The notes: a model not told the origin generated them from the letters alone. Positions 34,717 to 46,477 are shown, counted from the first letter of the stretch. The stretch is DNA of 64,000 bases from Bathynomus jamesi (GCA_023014485.1 JAJOZX010005637.1:1-64000), one strand, 5' to 3'. Translations and numbers: made by a program.

Positions 34717-35963
34717 CAGGGTGGGCGGAAAGTAGCTCCCTATTTTGGATTGGTAAAAAATACGTATATTATCCATTTATTTCAGAAGAAATAATATGAA
34801 AAGGTAGGCATACATGGTAGGTTTTCTCTAAAATTCAATGTGGGCTCCAACTCTTTCCACCAGCTTCTGGAGCCGCCCAGGAATGGCGTCCACTGACTTT
34901 AGCAGGAATTCCGCCGGCTGGCCATTGATGTGGACCACGACGAACCATCCAACGCCCAGGGAAGTGGGCATCCAGCCACTCACGGACAACAAGAGCGAAG
35001 TGCGGAGGGGCGCCATCTTGCATAAATATCAGATCGTCGATGTTCTCCCATGTGCTGACAACCGGCCAGACCTCGTTTCGCAACATAGCAAGGTACCGCT
35101 CAGCATTCATGGTGTTGCGCAGAAGGAACGGGCCCACAACCTGATCTGAGGTCATACCACACCACACCGTTACACTGAACCGATTCTGCCGTTTTTCAGC
35201 GGTAACCATGGGATCCTCTCCTGCCCAGTAGTGGCAATTGTGGCGGTTGACAAAGCCTCCGACGTGGAACACCGCCTCGTCGCTCCAGAGGATGTTGCGG
35301 AAGAGATGGGGCCAGTCTTCATTCCAAGCCAGCATGATTTCCCCGAACTCCATGCGAATGTCGCAGTCCTCGTCCGAGAGAGATTGGCAGTAATGCGGCT
35401 TCCACGCACGCCAGTTCAGCTCCTTCTTCAGCAAAGTTCGCACTGAGTAGCGGGAGAGTCCACTTTCCCGAGCTGCCTGGCGAATTGACTTTCGTGGACT
35501 CCGTGCGAACATTTCCTGAACTGCCTGCACCGTCTCCTGGGCCCTGGATGTCGAAGGGCGACCACATCTTCGAACATCTGCCACAGACCCCGTGGTCATG
35601 AGCTTCGAGTGGCAGTTCTTGATTGTTTTCGGGTCCACTTGGGCACGTGGTCCGTGAATGGCCCGCCACCATCTTTGAACTCGAACGACAGATTGCCAAA
35701 CTTCGTACCGTGCCGCCAACTGGGCACGCTCCTGCAGTGTTAAACGCTCAGCCATGTTACCCTTCAATCTGAAATGAAAAAAAAAATGAACGTTACAATT
35801 GTACCACTCTAGAGAACACAAAGAGAACACTTTAGAGAAAAAAAGATTACCGTTACAATTGTACCACTTTAGAGAACACACCATAACAATATAACAATAC
35901 AATCACAATTTATACATAATTTATATGTAATTTAAATTAGGGAGCTACTTTCCGCCCACCCTG
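34717..35963 (-). mobile_element. Mariner-type transposon, TIR CAGGGTGGGCGGAAAGTAGC, TA target
   Basis: The left end CAGGGTGGGCGGAAAGTAGC pairs with GCTACTTTCCGCCCACCCTG at the right, and pairing continues into TCCCT. TA flanks both ends. The length of 1,247 bp is close to a full element, with one minus-strand transposase gene. Confidence 0.9.
34828..35755 (-). pseudogene. Transposase, nearly complete but lacking the third catalytic block
   Basis: The likely start is ATG 35,755 (MAERLTLQERAQLAARYEVW), which fits the N-terminal helix-turn-helix; the open frame continues upstream without a better start. Residues about 60-100 hold a second HTH (GRPSTSRAQETVQAVQEMFA, then RQAARESGLSRYSVRTLLKK). 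ILWSDEAVFHVGGFVNRHNC has the first catalytic D, and LIFMQDGAPPHFALVVREWL the second. Just after RRGPHQWPA the expected SPDLxPxDFFLWG block is absent. The C-terminal end (SVDAIPGRLQKLVERVGAHI) lies in another frame. A deletion plus frameshift therefore removed the third acidic residue. Confidence 0.85.
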
Positions 35964-36515
35964 TACTCTATATATATATATATATATATATATATTACTA
36001 GAATGACCGCTGTTCCTTGCTCAGCAAATGCTCAGCGAAACAACATAAGGGGAGGGACTGGGAGATGAGAGTACGCTACTAAAACTTTCTCTGGTTCACC
36101 CTCAATGCGTATACTAAATTCGGTGTAGATTTCTGTGGCTGTTTAGGTTTATATAAACGAACAGAGAGAGAGAGAATTAAAAACCCACAAAAAATATAAT
36201 TCGGTAAAAACGCAGGACAACTTAAGGTGGTCACTGGTCAGACTAAAATTGAATCAAGTAACTGGAAAAGCAGTAATGGGAAAATACTGGAATCCTTTTT
36301 TTTTTAAATTAAAAATACGGATAATTTTAATGGCAATAAAGTCTCTTTTGACTTAGACGATTCTACGCTTAATATTTTAAGGTTTGTTTCTTGGCTGAAA
36401 GGTAAAACCAGTCACCATAGTTTGTTGGTTGTCTTCTCAAAAGTGTTAGCGTTTTTCCACTTATTTGATTTAGTTTAAGTCCGAGAAGAACCCACTTAGC
36501 TCTCTCTCTCTCTCT

Positions 36516-36564
<49 letters not shown>

Positions 36565-37165
36565 TGTGTCGTCCTGGGCTTTTTTCTGAATTGAAAACGG
36601 GGCCCATCATTATATGGTCTGAAAACGTTATTCGGATTTTACTTTTGTATTTTCTTGCGAGTTTTTAATTTTTCTAAAAAAAATGTTGCGGCTATTGAAG
36701 TTATATATATATATATATATAATATATATTATATAAGGCGATGTTCCGTTTTTAGGCACAATTCCATACTGAAGGAGGTGATGAAAATTAAATTAAACAG
36801 ACGAAGTTGCCAGTGCAGTTATCACATTATAGCTGACACGCTTAAACCAAAAAACTAACAATTAATCAACAAAAATGGTCATGCCTTTCTCTTCGCAGTT
36901 AAAAAATAAATAAATAATAATGGAATTTATTTAGGTGAACATTGATTGACTTAGGACTTGTCTCCGACAGAATACCGTCATAATGAGGAACACACAAAAA
37001 ATATATATTTTCACTTCGCATTTTACTCAAATTTCTAAACATCTGTCAATAGATACAGATAGCTATATGCCAAGAATTTAAATATACAGCAACACACACA
37101 CACACACACACACACATAAATATTTTTCACGTGTTACTTTCGTGAAATAATTTTCATATATATAT
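35964..37165. other. Spacer with (TA)n and a (GT)n microsatellite
   Basis: (TA)n at 35,971-35,995, (CT)n at 36,500-36,517, (GT)n at 36,521-36,562 and (CA)n at 37,091-37,115. No gene or recognised element. Confidence 0.45.
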
Positions 37166-37167
37166 AT

Positions 37168-38050
37168 ATATGCTGCAAGTTCACAAGGAAAAAGAAAAAC
37201 GATTCCAAGGCCTTGTTTCTTAGACTAAGAGCATTGAGAGTTGTCAGTCCTGAATTTTTAGATGAGTTATGCAATAATCATAAATATTGGTACTAAATTA
37301 TGTTATCCTATTTCATTTTTATATAACTGTCTTAGGAAAGCCAAGAATAGGTATTATAATAATGTAATTGTAAAGGAATTTGAGCGTAAAAATATCCTTA
37401 GCCTACCTTACCATGTTCATTTTCAATATCTTCCGACTTTACTTAAAGCACTTGGCATCAATGTGGTCTTTAAGTATAATAATACTCTTAAATCACGCCT
37501 AATAAGGAATAGCCCCCGGATAATGTTGTTGGTTGTGTGTATTCGATCGGATGTACACAATGTTATTCAGAATATATAGGCCAAACGGGTAAAACGTTAG
37601 ATATTCAGGTAAAACAGCATAAATATGCGTGTAGAACAGCTAATAATTCCAATGCTTTGTTTAACCACATGTATAGATGTAATCATAGCATCAAATGGGA
37701 TAGTTCTAAAGCGCTTGTTAAAAACAGAGATATAATAGAAAGAAATATTCTAGAATGTGCATTTATGCATTATAAAACCATTTCAATAACAGTGCGGGAA
37801 TGTATAAAATTGACATCTTGTTAAAATTCCTTTTGCCTCTCATTAACTCTTGTTAAGTATGAGCTAATTCTTTTGGTTTCCGCTACGTTGTATGTATTTA
37901 TGGGCATCTTGCCTTCTCTCTTCATTCCCTGACGAGGTGTAGCTCTGAATACACGAAAGGCCTTGGAATCGTTTTTCTTTTTCCTTGTGAGTTTGCAGCA
38001 TTCATTCATTTCACGTGTTCACGTGTTTAATTGTGAAATTCATCCCATAT
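37168..38050 (+). pseudogene. Penelope-like element, 3' fragment (copy 1) with GIY-YIG endonuclease
   Basis: Between terminal repeats (TTCACAAGGAAAAAGAAAAA at 37,179; inverted CTTGGAATCGTTTTTCTTTT at 37,962) lie the RT C-terminal thumb (37,262-37,530: RKAKNRYYNNVIVKEFERKN) and the endonuclease (37,537-37,824: YSIGCTQC, YIGQTGKTLDIQVKQHKYAC). The pattern YS(I)G...YIG with following R/H residues is the GIY-YIG nuclease of Penelope-like elements. One frame break separates the two parts. At 37,842 it has TTAA, the uninterrupted form of the site that carries a piggyBac in copy 2. Confidence 0.8.
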
Positions 38051-38887
38051 ACTGTATATATACCTTATGAACCTTATGTTGTTTCGTGCGTTGAGAGTTG
38101 AGGAGGTCCCTTGTCGGGCCTTTAATTTGGGAACACTACACATTCTGCCTTTCCTATTTTCCAGTGTTGTTTGAATGGTAATTGGGTTTAGTTTTAGGTT
38201 TAGTACCAGTTTTTCGATCATTTTCCATATGTAGATTATGGTGTACCTCTCTCTTCTTTCCAGGGAGTACAGATTTAGTTTACGTAGTCTTTCACAGTAG
38301 TTGAGTTCTTTGCAGCCATCAATCTTGGCTGTGAAATGCCTTTGCGTTTCTTCTAGTTTATTAGTTTCTTCCTTTTTATATGGGGACGTCAAAACTGAGC
38401 AGTATTCAAGTTTTGATATAATCAGTGTTTTTAGCAGGGGAATCATCACTGTCCTGTCCCTTCTCTTGAACGTTCTTAGTATCTGTCCGGCGACTCTTTT
38501 TGCTTTATTTATCGCTATCTGATTTTGTGTTTCGAATTTCGCATCATCTGTCATTATTATCCCGAGATCGATCGCTTTCGTGCTTCTCTGAATTTCCTGT
38601 CTATCTGGAGCATAATATGCAGTCTGTTTAAGTTCTTCTTTCCTACCATATCTCAGGAACTGAAATTTCTCGGTGTTAAATGACATGTTGTTGTCTTCTG
38701 ACCATTTGTATATTTTGTTCGTGTCCCTCTGCAAGGCCTCCACGGCATGTACATCGCTGATTTTTCTGCTGATCTTTATATCGTCTGCAAAGGATGTTAC
38801 TATAATGTTGCTGTTTACTCCGCTGTCTATGTCTGTTAGCATGATAATGAACAGGAGTGGGGCCAGTACTGTCCCTTGTGGTACTAG
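38051..38887 (-). pseudogene. CR1/L2-like LINE, reverse transcriptase end (second copy)
   Basis: Same family as the LINE at 11,095-13,313. The minus strand reads VPQGTVLAPLLFIIMLTDID, then SFADDIKISRKISDVHAVEA (catalytic ADD), NMSFNTEKFQFLRYGRKEEL and LKTLIISKLEYCSVLTSPYK. It ends with RKGRMCSVPKLKARQGTSST. The ORF is open for over 250 codons, so this copy is younger than the others. It is interrupted at 38,888 by a MITE and resumes at 39,275. Confidence 0.85.
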
Positions 38888-39274
38888 GGTGGCCATTTCC
38901 AAATTTCCAAAAAGGAGGACACTGCGTATGTGGCTATACGTTAACATATATATATATATATATATAACTGAAAGAAATGAATATTCATTTTTACTTCTTG
39001 GGCAGACTGACTGTCCGACTCGTAGCCATGAAATTGAAAACAAATGCGGCTTATCAGCAGTGTTGCCAACTACATATAATAAAAATACGTTAACGGTTAT
39101 TATGGCCTTCAGTACCCGCTATTTTAAGTGTACCTGATGTAATTTATATAATTCTTTTTAGCCAGACCCCAAAAAGGAGGACAAATTAACGTCCGGCTCA
39201 AGGTGGCTCCGGATGGAGGACATATTGCTCAAAAGGCGGACTGTCCGGCCTAAAGCCGGACGTCTGGCCACCCT
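38888..39274. mobile_element. hAT-type MITE inserted in the LINE, TIR AGGGTGGCCA
   Basis: The ends AGGGTGGCCATTTCC and GGACGTCTGGCCACCCT are inverted copies. The flanks GTGGTACT and GTCGTACT form an 8-bp duplication with one mismatch (one extra A at the right border). Inside are repeated TCCGG/CCGGAC words, (TA)n at 38,947-38,966 and no coding sequence. Confidence 0.75.
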
Positions 39275-39469
39275 ATGTCGTACTGAGCTGTGTACTTCCG
39301 ATTCTGATGATGATCTGCCTTGAATTTTGACTATCTGCAGACGTTCTCTGAGGAAGTTGTAGATCCATTTTCCCACTTTGCCTGTTATTCCCATATATTT
39401 CATTTTATGTGCTATTATACCATGGTCACATTTGCCGAAAGCTTTAGCAAAATCTGTGTATATAACATC

Positions 39470-39471
<2 letters not shown>
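39275..39471 (-). pseudogene. LINE reverse transcriptase, upstream part of the second copy
   Basis: DVIYTDFAKAFGKCDHGIIA (first palm aspartate), then MKYMGITGKVGKWIYNFLRE and RSSSESEVHSSV. It leads directly into VPQGTVLAPLL on the other side of the MITE. The 5' side ends at a (TA)n array (39,472-39,520). Confidence 0.85.
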
Positions 39472-39520
<49 letters not shown>

Positions 39521-39524
<4 letters not shown>

Positions 39525-41084
39525 ATGAATTTCACAATTAAACACGTGAAATGAATGAATGATGCAAACCACAAGGAAAAAGACCCCACTGGAGGATGTT
39601 AATAAAATGTTTAACAGAAAATTAAGAGAAATATTAAAAAATAACTATAATGGCCTTTCTCAGCAGTTTCTTATATCAATCCGTCACAACCATATTTGTA
39701 CAGTTTAGTAAAAACACACAAAGTTAATAATCCCATGAGGCCTACTGTTCGCTCAGTAGGCTCCGTAACCTATAAGCTATCTAAATGGTTAGTTAGTTTA
39801 CTAACGCCGTTAGTTGGCTCTATTTCCAAGTCACATATTGTAAATAGCATGGATCTTATCGACAAACTGAAGTTTCCGAATGACCCTAACTTCAAACTGG
39901 TAAGTTTTGATGTATGCTCGTTATTCACGAAAGTCCCCATTGATGACCAACTTGATTTTTAAAAAGATAACATCTCTGAATTTTCTTTCCTTGTTCAACA
40001 CAACACTCTTATTGAGTTAATTAAGCTTTGTGTCAAAAATTGTAAATTTCAGTTTGAAAATAAGTTTTATGCTATGTCGTTTGAATTGGCGGGAAATCCC
40101 CTTTCACCTGTACTAGCTAATTTATATATGGAATTTTTTTAAAGTAGAATTTTGCCCTTGATTGTTAATTTTAACCTTTGGTACAGGTATATAGATGATA
40201 TTTTATGCCTTTGGCCTAATAATTTGGATGTTGACTTATTTCTTGGTAGGCTCAACAATTTAGTTCCATCTATTAAGTTCACGGTTGAAAAAGAAAATGA
40301 TGGAAGCATATCTTTTCTGGATCTAAAAATACAGAGATGCTCTAATCAGTTCAAATTTGAAGTTCATCCTAAGCCTACTAATAATAACTCTTATGTGCAT
40401 TTCTATTCTGACCATCAACTATCGATTAAATCTTCTATTTTCTCTTCAATGTTTCTTAGAGCAGTGAGAGTTGTCAGTCCTGAATTTTTAGATTCTGAGT
40501 CATGCAATATCATGAATATTGGTACTAAATTATGTTATCCTATTTCATTTTCAGATAAGTGCCTTAGGAAAGCCAAGAATAGGTATTATAATAATGTAAT
40601 TGTAAAGGAATTTGAGCATAAAAATATCCTTAGCCTACCTTACCATGTTAATTTTCAATGTCTTCCGACTTTATTTAAAGCAATTGGCATCAATGTAGTC
40701 TTTAAGTATAATAATAAACCATGCCTAATAAAGAACAGCCCGGATAATGTACAGTAGTTGGTTGTGTGTATTCGATCGGATGTACACAATGTAGTAACTC
40801 AGTATATATAGGCCAAACGGGTAAAACGTTAGATATTAGGGTAAAACAGCATAAATATGCGTGTAGAACAGCAAATAATTCTAATGCATTGTTTAACCAT
40901 ATGTATAGATGCAATCATAGTGTCAAGTGGGATAGTTCTAAAGCGCTTGTTAAAAACAGAGATATAATTTTGAAAGGAATATTCTAGAATGTGCATTTAT
41001 CCATTTTTTAAATAATTTCAATAACAGTGCGGGAATGTATAAAATTAACAATATCCTGTTAAAATTCCTTCTGCCTCTCATTAA
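39521..41084 (+). pseudogene. Penelope-like element (copy 2): reverse transcriptase and GIY-YIG endonuclease
   Basis: Starts with the terminal repeat GATGAATTTCACAATTAAAC. The RT region reads MYSLVKTHKVNNPMRPTVRS (39,696), LVSFDVCSLFTKVPIDDQLD (palm motif A), MSFELAGNPLSPVLANLYME, and WYRYIDDILCLWPNNLDVDL with the YIDD catalytic pair. FLDLKIQRCS follows. Stops at 39,959 and 40,139 interrupt it. The endonuclease (40,766-40,987) has YSIGCTQC and VYIGQTGKTLDIRVKQHKYA, then NALFNHMYRCNHSVKWDSSK. The element resumes at 43,052 after a piggyBac insertion and ends with an inverted terminal repeat (43,130-43,200). Confidence 0.85.
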
Positions 41085-41536
41085 CCTATTAAGGACCAGA
41101 ATTATTTTTTTTTGTGATATTTTATGTTAGAAAGATCTACTAAACATGAAATGACAGTTAAACTAAAAATTTTATATTTTTATAATATAAAAAATAGGCA
41201 TCCCATTTTTGGGACAATGGCCCAATACAGAAACTTCAGTAAAGGTTAATGTAAAAACTCAAGATCGAAGAAAACTTCCTTTATTCTGGAATAATTGTAT
41301 ATAAAATATTGCAGTGATATCCTTTATAATAAGATACTTAGTTTATGTAACAGAAAAACAAAATAATAGTTACTTTGTGTATTGTAAAGACTGCAAATTT
41401 TTATTTTTATACCACAGGATGAACAAAACTGAATAGAAAAACACCTTTCTTTTGGAAAAAATGAATGCGAAATATTACGCAAACAATCCTTTTTACCAAT
41501 GGATAAGTTTAAGTACAGGATAACCATAAAATTTGT

Positions 41537-41848
41537 TTACTTTGTATGAAAGTATGCAAAGCATCGATCATGCAATGGTACATTGCAATGACTGCAAATC
41601 CTCATTGTTTTCTTGCCACATGATGCACAACGTCTTTGGGTTGTTATTGGTGTTACCAGATGGTTTCCTTCATCAAACCTGACATCTGTACTAACTCTTC
41701 CGCCAAGAATCCTACTTCTTTGTGGCCCAGGGTGTTTAGGAGCTGATGCAGTATTTGTTAAAACTATCTCAAGATGGCACTCCATACCACTCTCTGCCAC
41801 TGCTCTAGAGTCCATGAACGTCGAGCATGACACCACTCCAATCAGCAT
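41537..41848 (-). pseudogene. piggyBac transposase, C-terminal zinc-binding domain
   Basis: The minus-strand frame ends RCASCGKKTMRICSHCNVPL followed by HDRCFAYFHTK. The C-x2-C, C-x2-C, H and C spacing is the cysteine-rich C-terminal domain of piggyBac transposases, which binds the element ends. The upstream catalytic core is absent, replaced by a Tc1 fragment, so it is a remnant. Confidence 0.75.
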
Positions 41849-42374
41849 TCTGTATTTGTGGCAGTGATATTGGGCTTGTGCGCAGCTGCCCTGCCATAAA
41901 ATCCAAGTCTATGCAGCTCCCTACGAACAGTTGACGTGCTGACAGATGTTTCCATGGCCTGTTGCACCTCCACTGTGATGTTTGCCACAGACGACGTGCG
42001 TGAGGTACGAACACTCCTCCGTAAGGCTCTTTGACCACTTTCCGTGAGTTTGTGAGGCTGTCCAGGCTGTTTTTTGTTGTAGTGGCACCTTCAGCCTTCC
42101 ATCTTTGAATAACATCTGCTACACTAGATTTTGGAATGTTCAGATGGCTCGCAATTGCGCGCACAGAAAGGTTACTGATGTGGCATCCAACCACCAACCC
42201 ATGTTGAAAGTCTGTAAATTCCACTCCACACGGCATACTGGCACCTAATCCACTGCTACTGCCCAGGCAGACATACAGGCTTTAAATATTGAGGACTTTC
42301 CAAGTCACTGCGCTTGCACTAGTCCACAATATGTATTTGTGGTGGGGTGTCAGAATACTTTTGGTAATATAGTG
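41849..42374 (-). mobile_element. Tc1-like element fragment within the piggyBac
   Basis: The minus-strand frame from 42,236 reads MPCGVEFTDFQHGLVVGCHI, then LSVRAIASHLNIPKSSVADV (helix-turn-helix) and IQRWKAEGATTTKN, followed by RKVVKEPYGG. This is the N-terminal DNA-binding part of a Tc1 transposase. The right end CAGAATACTTTTGGTAATAT followed by AGTGTA is the Tc1-type TIR. The left end and catalytic part are missing, and the fragment's frame runs into piggyBac sequence near 41,850. Confidence 0.75.
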
Positions 42375-42452
42375 TATTTGTTCATCTTCTTCTACCTCCC
42401 AAAGAGCATTAGCTATTCCATCTAATGTCAATGCATCTCGATAACAAGCCAT
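42371..42452 (-). pseudogene. piggyBac transposase, N-terminal 26 codons
   Basis: ATG at 42,452 starts MACYRDALTLDGIANALWEV followed by EEDEQI. This acidic TLDGIxxAL start is typical of piggyBac transposases. The frame ends where the Tc1 fragment begins. Confidence 0.6.
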
Positions 42453-43051
42453 TTTTATGTCACAGAATCTGTAAAAAATATTGATAAATATATAATATAA
42501 ATATTATGTAACACAAAATATTTTATTTATTTAAAAAAATAAATGTTCATACTTTTTTAAAATATATAAAAATATGCAAACTTGTACATATCTGTACTGC
42601 ATTGAGTTCATTCTGAACTATAATAAGTTTAGCCTACATGAGGAATATTGCATATAAATATAGTAGAACGGCCCATGGGCCAATGTCCCAAAAATGGGAC
42701 GCAGCATTTTACAATAGGACTTACATTTTGTAGAAAAACTATGTAGCCACTTGTCTCTATGTTGACAACACTCCTAAAGAACACCAGTGCAACACACAAC
42801 CATCGCCACGGCACTTGGCAGGTTACTGATCATATACAGTAGTACAGTGTCTAATATGAAAAAATCTGAGAAATCAAGCGCCATCTACTGAACCTAATTA
42901 TTACAATATCATTATTTCTCCATACATGGCCATTCACTAGCATGATCTAAATATACTGTACAAAGATTTAATATTTTCTTTTAATTATTTTTGATTTATG
43001 ACAACTTAAAGTTGCGTCCCAAAAATGGGACATTGGCCTTTAATGGGTTAA

Positions 43052-43205
43052 CTCTTGTTAATTATGTGCTAATCTTTTTGTTTCCGTCCGCTGTGTATAT
43101 ATTTTGGGTATCTTGCCTTCTCCTTTCATTCCCTGACGAGGTGTACTTCTGAATATACGAAAGCCCTTGGAATAATTTTTTTTTCCTCTTGAGTTTGCAT
43201 CATAT
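43052..43205 (+). repeat. End of Penelope-like copy 2 with inverted terminal repeat
   Basis: CTCTTGTTAATTATGTGCTA continues copy 2 after the piggyBac. CCCTGACGAGGTGTACTTCT and CTTGGAATAATTTTTTTTTC are the inverted terminal repeat, as at 37,925-38,000. Confidence 0.8.
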
Positions 43206-43214
43206 ATACTGTAC

Positions 43215-43248
<34 letters not shown>

Positions 43249-43430
43249 TTTATCGTTGGCGTAAATATATCGAGGTAGTGGTTGATTTTAAAGAAAAGTA
43301 AATGTATCGTTTTGAAGAATAAACTCTGAGGTACATAACTGCTTTTGGTTCGATAAAATCCTTCAAACCGTTTAAAATTTATTTGAGTGGAAGCATTACT
43401 TTTCAGCCCACCCTCGTGTATATATATATA

Positions 43431-44215
43431 CAGTGGCGGTCCTAGCTTACATGACGCCCTGGGCGAACCTCACCTTCAGCGCCCCCCCCCCCCTGTTCGC
43501 CAACACACACACATTCGAATCCCCCCAAAATAAAGGACAGACATAACTCTTTCACAAAATAACTTTTTATTGGACTAATTGTTGGAACTTCAGAACCAAA
43601 ACAGACTCAAATTTCTGAATTTTACAAATCCTTCATCACGTAAATAGAATAACTCACTTAAGAGAATGTAATTATGATACTATGAACAGGAAAAATACAA
43701 ATTAAATTGCACAACTGCCATAAATAAACTAGAGAATCAAATTTCTAAATTGTACAAATGCTCTATCACATAAATAGAATAAGACACTTAAGAGAGGGTA
43801 GCTTTGACCTCTTCTTATCCATTTGCGGTTATTTGACAGACCTTAGTGGCTTAGTGTGAAGATTCGTTCTGTAATAAATAATATACATTTCACTATTTAA
43901 CCAAACCCAGAAAAATAACATTACATATGTTAAAGTATGGGCCTTTATTCCCAATAATATTAATCTGGAAGCATTTTGCATTGTTTAGGTCTTTTATGGG
44001 AAGGTTTATGGAAAATGCAATAGATGGTTTTTTTATTAATAAAATATATTTATTGATCTTTTATTATTTATTTTATTTTATTTTTTATTTTTATTTATTT
44101 CTTTATTTATTTATTCTTATTTTTATTTTTATTTTTTTGCAGGCGCTCATGCCGCCCCTCCACAAATGCCGCCCTGTGCGGCTGCCCATATTGCCCATAT
44201 GAGGAACCGCCACTG
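43431..44215. mobile_element. 785-bp hAT-type MITE, TIR CAGTGGCGGTCC (copy 1)
   Basis: The ends CAGTGGCGGTCCTAGC and GAACCGCCACTG are inverted. It sits in (TA)n, so its duplication (TATATATA) is ambiguous. It is a longer version of the element at 46,553-46,981. No coding sequence; T-rich frames near 44,040-44,150 are low complexity. Confidence 0.8.
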
Positions 44216-44225
44216 TATATATATA

Positions 44226-44758
44226 CAAAGGTGGGCACCCGGGCCTCAAAAAGGACCGACGGTCCCGGTCCCGGTCCTTGCCTCAAACTGGACCGACGGT
44301 CACGGTCCTTTCTGAAGATAGGACCTAGGAACGACTCGGTCCTCGGTCCTTATATATAATATAAGTGAAAAATTTGATTAAAATGAAAAATTGCCGGGAT
44401 TGCCGGGTTCAGTTCTTCCGCTAGGAGCTCCAGTTGCTTGACTTGAAGTTGAAGCACTAACATCAGTAGATTCTTCGTCTCCTCCAGGTGTTGAAACAAG
44501 TTTCAGTTCAGTCTCAGTCTCTTTCTGAGTCTTCTGGAGGAAACGATCCATCTTCTTTAGAACTTCAAATAATCACTAAACACACTAAAATAACTAAAAA
44601 AGACCGTCCGGACCGGACCGTCCGGAATTGCTGAAAAATGGACCGTCGCTCCTCATTTCGGTCCTCACTGAGAAAGGACCGACTTTCCCGCTCACGGTCC
44701 TTAAAAAGGACCGAGTTCCTGGAGTTCCGTCCTTTTGGAACTCGGTCCTGCCCACCTT

Positions 44759-44760
<2 letters not shown>
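44226..44760. mobile_element. 535-bp non-autonomous hAT-like element, TIR CAAAGGTGGGCA
   Basis: CAAAGGTGGGCACCCGGG at the left pairs with the complement of CCTGCCCACCTTTG at the right. It sits inside a (TA)n array. GGACCGACGGTCC-type words repeat through the subterminal regions. One short transposase-tip-like ORF lies inside. Confidence 0.8.
44378..44551 (-). pseudogene. 57-codon ORF inside the MITE, possible transposase N-terminal tip
   Basis: It reads MDRFLQKTQKETETELKLVS to a TAA at 44,378, rich in S, T, E and G. I recognise no domain. Its place near one end of a deleted hAT-type element, and its start MDRFLQK, suggest the surviving N-terminus of a transposase, which is inference. Confidence 0.35.
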
Positions 44761-44803
<43 letters not shown>

Positions 44804-44864
44804 GCCGAGATATGTACCACTTTCCCTAGGTACGAATCGGCTCGGCGGTAAAATAAAGAAAGGA

Positions 44865-44912
<48 letters not shown>
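44761..44912. repeat. Two (TA)n arrays with a short unique spacer
   Basis: (TA)n at 44,761-44,801 and 44,867-44,910, separated by 65 bp of unique sequence. Both serve as borders of flanking MITEs. Confidence 0.85.
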
Positions 44913-44913
<1 letters not shown>

Positions 44914-45406
44914 AGTGGTGGACCGGATGTCAGTTTTTCAACATCTGCGGATGCGGATGCGGATCTTTAATTTCAACATCCGCGGATGCGGATATTTAGT
45001 TAATCTATCAATATAATATAGAATTATGAATATATGACATAATTTTTCGAATTTCGTGATATTACTATTATGGCAGGCAATGCATAAGAATTAAAATTAA
45101 TATTAATGTTTTCATTATGATAAAAATAATAACTTTCTCAAGAGTTTCAGCCACAGAAAATTCAATGAAACAAGTTTCATTCAATTTTCTTTGTTACCAC
45201 GTATTTATATTTTGAGGTTTATATATTTGTTTGTTCATTAATAATTAATACTTTACATGAAATGTGCATGACTGGGCCTTATAAGCTACTTTATAAGCTA
45301 ATTTAATTGTAAATTGCATAATTTATTAGAGATAATATCCGCATAACATCCGCAGTCAGAAGTGCGGATGCGGATGTTAAAAATGATGCGTATATCCGGT
45401 CCACCA

Positions 45407-45409
<3 letters not shown>
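44913..45409. mobile_element. 497-bp MITE, TIR TAGTGGTGGACCGGATRT
   Basis: TAGTGGTGGACCGGATGT at the left and ATATCCGGTCCACCACTA at the right are inverted copies. GCGGATGCGGAT repeats occur near both ends. It lies between (TA)n arrays and has no coding sequence. hAT-like by its TIR form. Confidence 0.8.
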
Positions 45410-45446
<37 letters not shown>

Positions 45447-45460
45447 GTATATATATACCG

Positions 45461-45487
<27 letters not shown>

Positions 45488-45495
<8 letters not shown>

Positions 45496-45670
45496 GAAGA
45501 TTAGACGCCTGGCTCAGAACAATCCCCGATGAGTCGGGCGTACCTGGCTATGTGAGGTGGAGAGTACAAGAAACCAACTCACTACTTCACCAGGCCAACT
45601 CGAGAGGAGGGACGACAAGCTTGACCTTCGTGAAATGAGGAGTCGCACGGAACATTTGAAAGGTTGAAAA
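45488..45670 (+). repeat. 3' tail of the CR1/L2-like LINE
   Basis: AAAAAGAAGATTAGACGCCT encodes the last residues (RRLDAWLRT), followed by the tail ATGAGTCGGGCGTACCTGGC, AGGAGGGACGACAAGCTTGA and CCTTCGTGAAATGAGGAGTC. It matches the minus-strand tail at 11,095-11,270. (TA)n borders the left. Confidence 0.8.
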
Positions 45671-46429
45671 GTATATATAAAATCATCGATGTATTTAAAT
45701 GGAAGTATGAAGAGTTTTAAACATCGTTTTACAGTGAGCACCATTCTGCCCATAAGCCCATTTCAGGGTACGAACAGCTCGTAGCAGCATTGCCAAGCAA
45801 ATAAGGGGTAAAATTACTGACGAGGCTTTCGTACGTGGTTCATTACTACTGAAAGTAACAATGCTGCGTTAATCTAGTCCAAAGAACATAATTTAGGGCA
45901 ATTTTCGTTAGTTTCTATTGCAGACACCCTAATTTATTATCAGTCCTTGTGCATAAGTCTTCAAGAGCAAGATGCACCGCGAGTCTGTGTTTCCTCCCTA
46001 AGGCAGCAAAAATTTTACCAGTATTAAATCAGTCACACTCGTACTACCTCAGGTTTACTCTACACAAACTGGACCAAAAACCACAAATATCCAATCGCAA
46101 CCCATTTGTATATAAGCCTATATTTGGTTTAGAATAACATATATATATATATATATATATATGTTTCAGCCTTCACAACTCAATTTGACACTGTACCATC
46201 AATGAAACTCACTTCAATAGTGCAGTGATTGACAAGTATGTTTATTATTATTTCCTTCCTCTCCCCCAGCCATCTCTTCCCCCACCCACCCCACACTCAC
46301 ACATCTTTTTTCCATTTAAAAGCCTTGAAAAATTGATATAAAATACTTTCTTTCATTTGTGTTTACTCCTTTGTTTACATATTTACAACTTGTAAGAAAC
46401 CTTTTTCTTCTACTGCACTTTATATACTC

Positions 46430-46477
<48 letters not shown>

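Larger units (their letters stand above)
41085..43047 (-). mobile_element. piggyBac element at a TTAA site inside the Penelope-like copy
   Basis: TTAA stands on both sides (41,081-41,084 and 43,048-43,051). The ends CCTATTAAGGACCA and, reverse-complemented, CCCATTAAAGGCCA are diverged inverted repeats. The palindrome GTCCCAAAAATGGGAC and variants occur near both ends and at 42,689. The empty site is visible in the paralogous Penelope-like copy (CTCTCATTAACTCTTGTTAA at 37,836). Only the two ends of a transposase gene remain. Confidence 0.9.

Noticed and set aside
43927..44202. Hydrophobic F/L/I-rich frame resembling a membrane protein
   Set aside because: It is a translation of a T-rich low-complexity tract inside a MITE.
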